Source: Gammaproteobacteria bacterium
GTDB lineage: Bacteria > Pseudomonadota > Gammaproteobacteria > Porifericomitales > Porifericomitaceae
Length of the DNA stretch: 24,410 nucleotides
Direction of reading: 5' to 3'
NCBI GenBank assembly: GCA_028817255.1
Contig: JAPPQA010000079.1
Coordinates: 1 to 24,410, forward strand
Below, piece after piece: positions 1 through 6,627 of the stretch. Position 1 is the stretch's first letter, and the number at the start of each line of letters is the position of its first letter. The translations under genes were made by a program, and so were the position numbers. The notes below the pieces were generated by a model. That model was not told where the DNA came from, searched no databases, and saw only the letters and a list, made by a program, of their open reading frames with translations.

Positions 1-830
1 TCCTCGGCCAGGCGGAAGCCCAAACCCGCGGCACGGGTGTCCCAGGGCTTGCCGGTGCGCGCCGCCGAACGCACCCGGTCCGGCACGTTGAACCAGGCGC
101 CGCCGCGGGCGCCGCGCAATCCGCCCGGGCCGACCGCGCCGCACTCGCTCTCGCCGCCGTTGTCGTAGTTGGCATGAAAGCCCGAGCAGACCCACTCCCA
201 CACGTTGCCCAGCATGTTGTACAAACCCCAGTCGTTGGGACGGTAGCTTTGCGCCGGGGCCGTGGCGCCGTGACCGTCCTCGCAGTCGTGTACGGCGATA
301 TCCCAGTCCGCGAAGAGCGCTTCGGCGGTGCGGTCGGCGGCGTTGGCATAGCGGCAGGCAGCGCCGGAATTTGCCCCCCAGGGGCGGGCCGTCGTGGTGC
401 CGGCGCGGGCCGCGTATTCCCACTCCGCCTCCGTGGGCAGGCGGTATGGCCGTCCGGTGGCGGCGCGCAGCCAGCGGGCGTAGGCCGCCGCGTCTTCCCA
501 GGAGACCCGCACCACCGGGTGCCGGTCGCCGTTCAGGGAGCGGTCCCGGTATGCGCCGCTGTCGTGCCCGGGACGAAAGAGACGGTACTGGGCGTTGGTG
601 ACCTCATGGGTCATCAGCCGGAAGGGGCGCACGCACACCTTGTGCCGGCGTTCGTAGCCATGCCTGCCTTGCTCCGACGGCGGACTGCCCATCTGGAAGC
701 AGCCGCCGGGGATCTCCGCCATTGGCAGGGCGGGCGGGGCGGGCGGCGGGGCCGGCGCGGCCTGCCCCTGGGCGGCGAGGCAGAGAACGAAGACGGCGGG
801 CCAGCGGGCGGCATGGGGCAGGATGCTTAT
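1..830 (-). CDS. Secreted formylglycine-generating-enzyme (FGE/SUMF1) fold protein, C-terminus off the window
   Basis: The frame gives a classic FGE-sulfatase domain: IPGGCFQMGS, a VSWEDAAAYARWL block, RLPTEAEWEYAARAG, the WGLYNMLGNVWEWV core and a final GFRLAEE at the window edge. The two active-site cysteines of true FGE are not seen in the corresponding stretch (RGGAWFNVPDRVRSAAR). It is therefore more likely one of the many FGE-fold proteins of other or unknown function than a sulfatase activator. About 276 codons are visible. No ATG, GTG or TTG precedes the ATG at 722 in this frame, but the codons upstream of it encode a signal-peptide-like stretch (RWPAVFVLCLAAQGQA). An ATA at 830-828 has a GGAAGAGGG Shine-Dalgarno six bases upstream and overlaps the uvrA stop as ATAA, so I extend the gene to it. 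The fallback start is ATG 722. It is probably co-transcribed with uvrA. Confidence 0.8.
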   Translation of the reverse strand, partial: MSILPHAARWPAVFVLCLAAQGQAAPAPPPAPPALPMAEIPGGCFQMGSPPSEQGRHGYERRHKVCVRPFRLMTHEVTNAQYRLFRPGHDSGAYRDRSLNGDRHPVVRVSWEDAAAYARWLRAATGRPYRLPTEAEWEYAARAGTTTARPWGANSGAACRYANAADRTAEALFADWDIAVHDCEDGHGATAPAQSYRPNDWGLYNMLGNVWEWVCSGFHANYDNGGESECGAVGPGGLRGARGGAWFNVPDRVRSAARTGKPWDTRAAGLGFRLAE

Positions 831-3802
831 GACGAACCCTCTTCCGGTCCCGCAGGCAGGGCTTCGCCCACTTGCAGCCCGGCGGCCGGCGGCGCTGGCG
901 CCCTCCCCCGTTGCCTCGCGCCAACGCGGGCCGCGACGGCGCGGGGCTTGCCCCGCTTGCTGCCGTTGCCGCCCTTGCCGGGGCGCTGCAATACCCGGCG
1001 CAGGTACTGGCCGGTGTAGGAGCCGGGGTGGCCGGCTATCGCTTCCGGGGGGCCGGCGGCGACGATCTCTCCGCCCCCGTCGCCTCCCTCCGGGCCGAGG
1101 TCCACAACCCAGTCCGCCGTTTTGATGACATCCAGGTTGTGCTCGATCACTACGATGGTATTGCCGCGGTCGCGCAATTCGTGCAACACCTCCAGCAGAT
1201 GCAGGATGTCGTGGAAATGCAGGCCGGTGGTGGGTTCGTCCAGGAGGTAGAGGGTGTTGCCGGTGTCGCGCCGGGACAATTCGCGCGACAGCTTGATCCG
1301 CTGCGCTTCGCCGCCGGAGAGGGTGGTGGCGATCTGGCCCAGGCGTATATAGTCGAGCCCGACGCGCGCCAGGGTCTCCAATTTGCGCAACACGGCGGGG
1401 ATGGCGGAGAAGAACTCGCGCGCCTCCGCCACCGTCATTTCCAACACTTCGTGGATGTTGCGGCCCTTGTAGCGAATATCCAGCGTCTCCCGGTTGTAGC
1501 GCTTGCTGCGGCAGACATCGCAGGGGACGTGGATATCCGGCAGGAAGTGCATCTCCACCCGGATCAGGCCGTCGCCCTCGCAGGCTTCGCAGCGGCCGCC
1601 GCGCACGTTGAAACTGAAGCGCCCCGGCCGGTAGCCGCGCGCCCGCGCCTCGGGCAGGGCGGCGAATAACTCGCGCACCGGGGTGAACATGCCGGTGTAG
1701 GTGGCGGGATTCGAGCGCGGCGTGCGGCCGATGGGGCTTTGATCGATGTTCACCACTTTGTCCAGCAGCTCCAACCCCCGGATGGCGCGGTGGGGCGCGG
1801 GGCTGCGGTCGGCGCCGTGCAGCGCGCGGGCCGTCGCCCGGTACAGGGTGTCGTTGATCAACGTGGATTTGCCGGAGCCGGAGACGCCGGTCACGCAGGT
1901 CAGAAGCCCCAGCGGCAGCTCCAGGTCTATGGCCTTGAGGTTGTTGCCGCGGGCGCCCTCGATTCGCAACAGGCGCTGCCGCTGCCGCGGGGTGCGCCGC
2001 TTCGGCACGGGGATGCGCCGGCGCCCGGAGAGATACTGGCCGGTCAGCGAGTCCGGGTGGCGCCGAATCTGGGCGGGCGTGCCCTGGATCACCACGCGCC
2101 CGCCGTGCAGGCCGGCGCCCGGGCCCATCTCGACCACGTGGTCGGCGCTTTCGATCGCCTCCTGGTCGTGCTCGACGACGAGCACGCAGTTGCCCAGGTC
2201 GCGCAGGCGGCTCAGGCTGCGCAGCAGCCTGCGGTTATCGCGCTGATGCAGGCCGATGGAAGGTTCGTCCAGCACGTACATGACTCCCACCAGGCCGGCG
2301 CCAATCTGACTGGCCAGGCGAATGCGCTGCACCTCGCCGCCGGAAAGGCTGTCCGCGCTGCGGTCCAGGGCCAGGTACTCCAGGCCCACATCGGCCAGGA
2401 ACTCCAGGCGGGCGCGCACTTCCTTGAGCACCTTCTCGGCAATGCGCCCGCGCTGTCCGCTCAGCCGCAGCCCGGCGAACAGGTCCAGGGACCGGCCCAC
2501 CGGGAGAGAGGTCACGGCGGGCAGCGGGTATTTGTCCACATACACGTGCCGGGCGGCCTCGTGCAGCCTGGAGCCCTCGCAGGCCGGGCAATCCCGGGTG
2601 GAACGGAACTCGGCCAGGGATTCGCGCACCGCCCAGGAATCCGTCTCCCGGTAGCGGCGCTCCATGTTCGGGATCACGCCCTCGAAGGGGCGCTTTCTGG
2701 CGCCGCGGCCATAGCGGCCCCTGGGGAAGTCGAAGCGGATCGCGGCACCCCCGCTGCCGTAGAGCACGATCTTGCGGATGGCGGCGGGCAGCCTGCGAAA
2801 GGGCGCATCCAGATCGAATTCGTAGTGGCGGGCCAGGCCGAGCAACAGGCGGTGGCAGTAATTGGAGCGCCGGTCCCAGCCGGGAATGGCCCCCTCGAGC
2901 AGGCTGTGCGAGGGGTAGCGCACGACCCGCTCCGGGTCGAAAAACTGCACCGACCCCAGGCCGGAGCATTCCGTGCAGGCGCCCGCCGGGTTGTTGAAAG
3001 AAAACATCCGGGGCTGCAACTCCGGGATGCTGTAGCCGCATTTCGGGCAGGAGAAGCGGGCCGAGAACAGCAGCGCGTCGGCATCCGGGGCGTCCATGGA
3101 CACCACCTTCGCCAGCCCGTCGCCGAGCCGCAGCGCCGTCTCGAAGGACTCGGCCAGGCGTTGCGCCATGTCCGGGCGCACCCGGAACCGGTCCACCACG
3201 GCCTCGATGTCGTGCTTGCGGTGCAGCTGCAGCTTGTCCGGCCGTTCCAATTCCACCACGGCGCCGTCTATGCGGGCGCGGACGAAACCCTGGGCGCGCA
3301 GCTGCTCCAGGACCTGCGCGTGCTCGCCTTTGCGGCCCTGCACTACCGGCGCCAGCAGCATGTACCGTTCCCCGGGCAGGGCCAGAACGGCGTCCACCAT
3401 CTCGCTTACGGTCTTGGCCGCCAGCGACCGGCCGTGGCGCGGACAGCGGGGCTCGCCGACCCGCGCGTAGAGCAGCCGCAGGTAGTCGTAGATCTCGGTG
3501 ATGGTTCCCACCGTCGAGCGCGGGTTGTGAGAGGTGGTTTTCTGCTCGATGCTGATGGCCGGGGACAGGCCCTCGATATGATCTACGTCCGGCTTCTCCA
3601 TCACGGAGAGAAACTGGCGGGCATAGGCCGAGAGCGATTCCACGTAGCGGCGCTGGCCGTCCGCGTAGATGGTGTCGAAGGCCAGAGAGGACTTGCCCGA
3701 ACCGGAAATGCCGGTGATCACCACCAGCCGGTCCCGCGGAATGTCCAGATCTATGGCCTTCAGATTGTGTGTACGTGCCCCCCGGATACGGATCGTGTCC
3801 AT
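827..3802 (-). CDS. uvrA: UvrABC excinuclease subunit A
   Basis: UvrA is the ATPase that finds bulky DNA lesions and loads UvrB in nucleotide excision repair. The 991-residue product has the full tandem ABC layout. Walker A GISGSGKSS is at residues 31-39, followed by the UvrB-binding and insertion regions. A zinc module has CPKCGY and CTECSGLG. The first signature is SLSGGEVQR with YVLDEPSIGLHQRD, the second Walker A is GVSGSGKST, the second zinc module is CEACEGDG to CDVC, and the second signature is TLSGGEAQR with LLDEPTTGLH. The start MDTIRIRGARTHNLK matches the family; the frame stays open upstream but reads as non-coding. After the usual end (SYTGQYLRRVL) there is a tail of about 50 residues rich in Lys, Arg, Gly and Ala. 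The gene is divergent from ssb, as in E. coli. Confidence 0.97.
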   Translation of the reverse strand: MDTIRIRGARTHNLKAIDLDIPRDRLVVITGISGSGKSSLAFDTIYADGQRRYVESLSAYARQFLSVMEKPDVDHIEGLSPAISIEQKTTSHNPRSTVGTITEIYDYLRLLYARVGEPRCPRHGRSLAAKTVSEMVDAVLALPGERYMLLAPVVQGRKGEHAQVLEQLRAQGFVRARIDGAVVELERPDKLQLHRKHDIEAVVDRFRVRPDMAQRLAESFETALRLGDGLAKVVSMDAPDADALLFSARFSCPKCGYSIPELQPRMFSFNNPAGACTECSGLGSVQFFDPERVVRYPSHSLLEGAIPGWDRRSNYCHRLLLGLARHYEFDLDAPFRRLPAAIRKIVLYGSGGAAIRFDFPRGRYGRGARKRPFEGVIPNMERRYRETDSWAVRESLAEFRSTRDCPACEGSRLHEAARHVYVDKYPLPAVTSLPVGRSLDLFAGLRLSGQRGRIAEKVLKEVRARLEFLADVGLEYLALDRSADSLSGGEVQRIRLASQIGAGLVGVMYVLDEPSIGLHQRDNRRLLRSLSRLRDLGNCVLVVEHDQEAIESADHVVEMGPGAGLHGGRVVIQGTPAQIRRHPDSLTGQYLSGRRRIPVPKRRTPRQRQRLLRIEGARGNNLKAIDLELPLGLLTCVTGVSGSGKSTLINDTLYRATARALHGADRSPAPHRAIRGLELLDKVVNIDQSPIGRTPRSNPATYTGMFTPVRELFAALPEARARGYRPGRFSFNVRGGRCEACEGDGLIRVEMHFLPDIHVPCDVCRSKRYNRETLDIRYKGRNIHEVLEMTVAEAREFFSAIPAVLRKLETLARVGLDYIRLGQIATTLSGGEAQRIKLSRELSRRDTGNTLYLLDEPTTGLHFHDILHLLEVLHELRDRGNTIVVIEHNLDVIKTADWVVDLGPEGGDGGGEIVAAGPPEAIAGHPGSYTGQYLRRVLQRPGKGGNGSKRGKPRAVAARVGARQRGRAPAPPAAGLQVGEALPAGPEEGSS

Positions 3803-3821
3803 ACTCGCCCCCCGCGCGTTC

Positions 3822-3846
3822 GGGATCCCCCCATTGGGATTCCCCC
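3822..3846. repeat. Short direct repeat upstream of uvrA
   Basis: GGGATCCCCCC at 3822-3832 recurs as GGGATTCCCCC at 3836-3846, in register every 14 bases. It lies 20 to 45 bases before the uvrA ATG, inside its predicted 5' untranslated region. A protein site or a chance GC-rich duplication are both possible. Confidence 0.35.
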
Positions 3847-3859
3847 TTCGCAATCCCTC

Positions 3860-3889
3860 ATTGTACGCTGCCGCCTCGCGCCGGGGCAA
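3860..3889 (-). promoter_or_regulatory. Predicted sigma-70 promoter of uvrA
   Basis: On the minus strand, TTGCCC (3889-3884) is followed after 18 bases by TACAAT (3865-3860). This leaves a leader of about 50 bases before the uvrA ATG. The match is by eye only, with no transcript evidence. Confidence 0.45.
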
Positions 3890-3997
3890 AGGCGGCGCAT
3901 TCGGTCCAAGCCGGCGCGGAACGCGGGGGGAAAACAGGGGCGCCCCGAGGCAAAATCCCGCCGCGGCGGCACGAATGCCGATCATGCAAAAAGCGCA

Positions 3998-4027
3998 TTT
4001 ACAACGGGGGCGCGGTCCCGCCATACT
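3998..4027 (+). promoter_or_regulatory. Predicted sigma-70 promoter of ssb
   Basis: TTTACA (3998-4003), then 18 bases, then CATACT (4022-4027), placing transcription start near 4034, about 70 bases before the ssb ATG. It is a moderate match to the consensus. Confidence 0.35.
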
Positions 4028-4106
4028 GGCATCCCCAGGGGAGGCATACCCGTGCCCACCTGCACACCTACCGGGGAACAGACGGATTCATGCGGGGAGT
4101 AACGAT

Positions 4107-4577
4107 ATGGCAGAAAGAGGATTGAACAAGGTCATGCTGATCGGCAGGCTGGGGGCGGACCCGGAGGTGCGCTACACGGCCAGCGAGCGGGCGGTCGCCA
4201 ACCTGTCGCTGGCCACCAGCGAGCGCTGGAAGGATCGGGAGGGCGAGCCGCAGGAGCGCACGGAATGGCACCGGGTGGTGATGTTCGGCAAGCTGGCCGA
4301 GATCGCGAAGGAGTACCTGCGCAAGGGCTCTCAGATCTATACGGAGGGGCGATTACAGACCCGCAAATGGCAGGATCGGGATGGGAACGACCGCTACACC
4401 ACGGAGATCGTCGCCAACGAGATGACCATGCTGGGCGGCCGCCGCGAGGAGGGGGGAGAACGGATGCCGCCCGCGGGGGATGCGCCCCCGGGGGATGCGG
4501 CGCCTGGGCCGCGGAAGGGCCGTTCCCCGCCGTCGGCGGACGGCGGCGACGAGTTCGAGGACGATATCCCGTTCTGA
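4107..4577 (+). CDS. ssb: Single-stranded DNA-binding protein
   Basis: SSB coats single-stranded DNA during replication, recombination and repair and recruits partner enzymes through its C-terminal tip. The 156-residue product opens with an OB fold (GLNKVMLIGRLGADPEVRYT, WHRVVMFGKLAEIAKEYLRKG, IYTEGRLQTRKWQDRDG). A Gly/Pro/acid-rich linker follows, and it ends in the canonical acidic hydrophobic tip DDIPF. The ATG at 4107 has GGGGAG six to seven bases upstream; the frame stays open further upstream without family-like sequence. It is divergent from uvrA and convergent with nadA. Confidence 0.97.
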   Translation: MAERGLNKVMLIGRLGADPEVRYTASERAVANLSLATSERWKDREGEPQERTEWHRVVMFGKLAEIAKEYLRKGSQIYTEGRLQTRKWQDRDGNDRYTTEIVANEMTMLGGRREEGGERMPPAGDAPPGDAAPGPRKGRSPPSADGGDEFEDDIPF

Positions 4578-4673
4578 ACCGCCCCGCCGGGATATTCTTC
4601 CGCGCACCGCGCGCCCTCGCCGCGCGCCCTCTGGGCCACCCCTTCTGGGGCCGCCCGCCTGGGGCCGCCGCCG

Positions 4674-4713
4674 CCAGGCGACAGACGCCTGGGCCGCCGA
4701 CAGCCGCCCAGGC
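4674..4713. terminator. GC-rich overlapping hairpins between convergent ssb and nadA
   Basis: Two inverted repeats share sequence. CCAGGCG (4674-4680) pairs with CGCCTGG (4686-4692) over a 5-base loop. GCCTGGGC (4687-4694) pairs with GCCCAGGC (4706-4713) over 11 bases. The shared bases 4687-4692 make the two folds mutually exclusive. The position after ssb and before the nadA stop fits bidirectional termination, but there is no T-tract on either strand. Confidence 0.45.
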
Positions 4714-4719
4714 TCGCGC

Positions 4720-5808
4720 TCAGGCGTCGTTGGCGCCGAGGATATCCTGACCGCGGCCGCGGGTGAACCGCAACAGGCGGTCTATGGGCCGCAGGGCGCG
4801 GCGGCGGATCTCCTCGGGGATATTGATCTCGTTCTCCCCCGTCTCCAGAACCCGGGCGAGACGCTGCAGCCAGTTCATCGCCATCCAGGGGCAATAGGCG
4901 CAGCTCTTGCAAGTCGCCCCCCGGCCGCTGGTCGGCGCGACCAGGAAGGTCTTGCCGGGCGCCGCCTGTTGCATCTTGTGGAAGATGCCGCGCTCGGTGG
5001 CGACGATGAAGACGTCGGCGGCCATCTCGCGCGCCGCCTCGATCAGCCCGTGGGTCGAGCCGATGTAGTCTGCCTGTGCCCGCACCGCGGCCGGAGACTC
5101 CGGGTGCACCAGCACCTTGGCGCGGGGGTGGCGGGCGCGCATCTCGGCCAATTCGCGGCCCTTGAACTCCTCGTGGACGATGCAGGCGCCATCCCACAGC
5201 AGCATGTCGGCGCCGGTGCGCTCGCGCACGTAGTCGCCCAGGTAGCGGTCGGGCGCCCACAGCACCGGCCGGCCCTGGCGATGCAGCCAGCGAACGACAT
5301 CCAGGGCGCTGCCGGAAGTAACCATCCAGTCGGCGCGCGCCTTGACGGCGGCGCTGGTGTTGGCATAGACCACCACCGCGCGCTCCGGGTGGGCATCGCA
5401 AAAGCGGCCGAACTCGGCGGCGGGGCAGCCCAGGTCCAGGGAGCAATCCGCCCGCAGATCGGGCATCAGCACGCGCTTTTCCGGATTGAGTATCTTCGCC
5501 GTCTCGCCCATGAAGCGCACGCCGCAAACGACCAGCGTCGAGGCCGGGGACTCGTGGCCGTAGCGGGCCATGTCCAGGGAGTCGGATACGTGGCCGCCGG
5601 TTTCGTCGGCTAGCGTCTGGATGGCGGGAGAGGTGTAGTAATGCGCCACCAGGGTGGCATCCTGCTCCCGCAACAAGCGCTTGATGCGCCTCCGCAACCG
5701 TTCCCGCTCCGCGTCCTCCAGCGGCTCCGGCACTACCGGAGGCACCGCCTCCGGCGGCTGGCGGAGCGCCGCCGGGGAGGCCACTGGCGCCAGGGTCGCA
5801 TCCGTCAT
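4720..5808 (-). CDS. nadA: Quinolinate synthase A
   Basis: NadA condenses iminoaspartate with dihydroxyacetone phosphate to quinolinate, the [4Fe-4S]-dependent step of de novo NAD synthesis. The 362-residue product has the expected landmarks: LVAHYYTSPAIQTLADETGG, the CGVRFMGETAKILNP block with the first cluster cysteine, GACIVHEEF with the second, and the C-terminal CKSCAYCPWMAMN motif with the third. It continues into NEINIPEEIRRRALRPIDRLL. The N-terminus carries an Ala/Pro-rich lead of about 30 residues. Its ATG overlaps the stop of the upstream Nudix regulator by four bases (ATGA), so the two are translationally coupled. Confidence 0.96.
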   Translation of the reverse strand: MTDATLAPVASPAALRQPPEAVPPVVPEPLEDAERERLRRRIKRLLREQDATLVAHYYTSPAIQTLADETGGHVSDSLDMARYGHESPASTLVVCGVRFMGETAKILNPEKRVLMPDLRADCSLDLGCPAAEFGRFCDAHPERAVVVYANTSAAVKARADWMVTSGSALDVVRWLHRQGRPVLWAPDRYLGDYVRERTGADMLLWDGACIVHEEFKGRELAEMRARHPRAKVLVHPESPAAVRAQADYIGSTHGLIEAAREMAADVFIVATERGIFHKMQQAAPGKTFLVAPTSGRGATCKSCAYCPWMAMNWLQRLARVLETGENEINIPEEIRRRALRPIDRLLRFTRGRGQDILGANDA

Positions 5809-6485
5809 CGCACGAACTCGATGCCCTGCGAGCGCAGGGCATACAGCCGCGCCGGACGGCGGCGGCCGTTGCCGACGGTCTCGCCGATGTCCTGCAAACA
5901 GTCGTAGGCCATGATGCGCTTGCGAAAATTTCGCTTGTCCAGCGCCCGCCCGAGGATGATCTCGTACACGCGCTGCAACTCGCCCAGGGTGAACTTGCCG
6001 GGCAGGAACTGGAAGGCGATGGTGGAGTAGCCCAGCTTGGCCGCCAGACGCTCCTGGGCCATGCGCGCGATCTCGCTGTGGTCGAAGGCCAGCGGCGGCA
6101 GCCGGTCGCAACGGAACCAATCGGCGCGACGGGCGTCGCTGGCAGGACGCGGGTGAATGCGGCCAGGCGGCACCAATGCGTAGTAGGCCACCGAGATCAC
6201 CCGCCCGCGGGGGTCGCGCCGCGGGTGGCCGAAAGTGTAGAGCTGCTCCAGATATACCCCGCTTACCCCCGTCTCCTCCCGGAGCTCGCGGGCGGCGGCG
6301 CGTTCCAGCGCCTCGCCGGCGCCCACGAATCCGCCCGGCAGCGCCCAGCAACCGGCATAAGGCGGCGCGGCGCGCTGGATGAGCAACAACTGCAGCAACT
6401 CCTCCCGAATGGTGAAGATCACGATGTCGGAGGTCACCGCGGGATAGAGCCGGCCGACAGTGCCGGGGGCAGACTTGCCGGACAA
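5805..6485 (-). CDS. NrtR-like Nudix-domain regulator (or Nudix hydrolase) with C-terminal winged helix
   Basis: The product joins a Nudix domain (SDIVIFTI, RAAPPYAGCWALPGG) to a C-terminal winged-helix-like segment (LPGKFTLGELQRVYEIILGRALDKRNFRKRI). This is the architecture of NrtR, the ADP-ribose-sensing regulator of NAD genes. The Nudix box is intact (GFVGAGE, seven residues, RELREETGV matching GX5EX7REUXEEXGU), so hydrolase activity is possible. Coupling to nadA supports a role in NAD metabolism. The start is uncertain. ATGs at 6629 and 6590 lie upstream of or inside the predicted promoter, so I chose TTG 6485, preceded by GGAAG. That gives 226 residues with about 17 before the first strand. 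A GTG at 6437 is a shorter option. Confidence 0.75.
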   Translation of the reverse strand: MSGKSAPGTVGRLYPAVTSDIVIFTIREELLQLLLIQRAAPPYAGCWALPGGFVGAGEALERAAARELREETGVSGVYLEQLYTFGHPRRDPRGRVISVAYYALVPPGRIHPRPASDARRADWFRCDRLPPLAFDHSEIARMAQERLAAKLGYSTIAFQFLPGKFTLGELQRVYEIILGRALDKRNFRKRIMAYDCLQDIGETVGNGRRRPARLYALRSQGIEFVR

Positions 6486-6531
6486 GGCTTCCGCGGGCGG
6501 CTTGCCGCCTGCCTTGCTCTGTCCGCTCTTT

Positions 6532-6550
6532 AAGTGTCTCTTATACACTT
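6532..6550. promoter_or_regulatory. Palindromic candidate operator for the Nudix regulator
   Basis: AAGTGT-N7-ACACTT, a perfect 6+6 inverted repeat, begins 7 bases downstream of the predicted -10 box and so covers the expected transcription start of the regulator-nadA operon. That is a usual place for an autoregulatory operator. Which protein binds it is inference. Confidence 0.5.
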
Positions 6551-6556
6551 TCGGCA

Positions 6557-6586
6557 ATTTTAAGCGCTTCGCGTTCTCTACCGCAA
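6557..6586 (-). promoter_or_regulatory. Predicted promoter of the Nudix regulator-nadA operon
   Basis: On the minus strand, TTGCGG (6586-6581), 18 bases, then TAAAAT (6562-6557). The gap to mutS also holds a plus-strand TATGAT (6602-6607) that may serve mutS, but with no good -35 partner. Confidence 0.45.
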
Positions 6587-6627
6587 GCATGAGACACGGG
6601 GTATGATGCAAGCAGGGGGCTCTGTCC

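Larger units (their letters stand above)
3803..4106. other. uvrA-ssb divergent intergenic region
   Basis: These 304 bases separate the two divergent repair genes. I see one promoter-like pair facing each gene (annotated separately) and a near-identical direct repeat close to the uvrA start. I looked for a LexA box of the enterobacterial type (CTGT-N8-ACAG) on both strands and did not find one. No convincing ORF lies here. Confidence 0.7.

Noticed and set aside
1739..4102. A 787-codon plus-strand open frame opposite uvrA
   Set aside because: It is rich in His, Gln, Ala and Gly without any domain and mirrors uvrA codons; a GC-rich antisense shadow.
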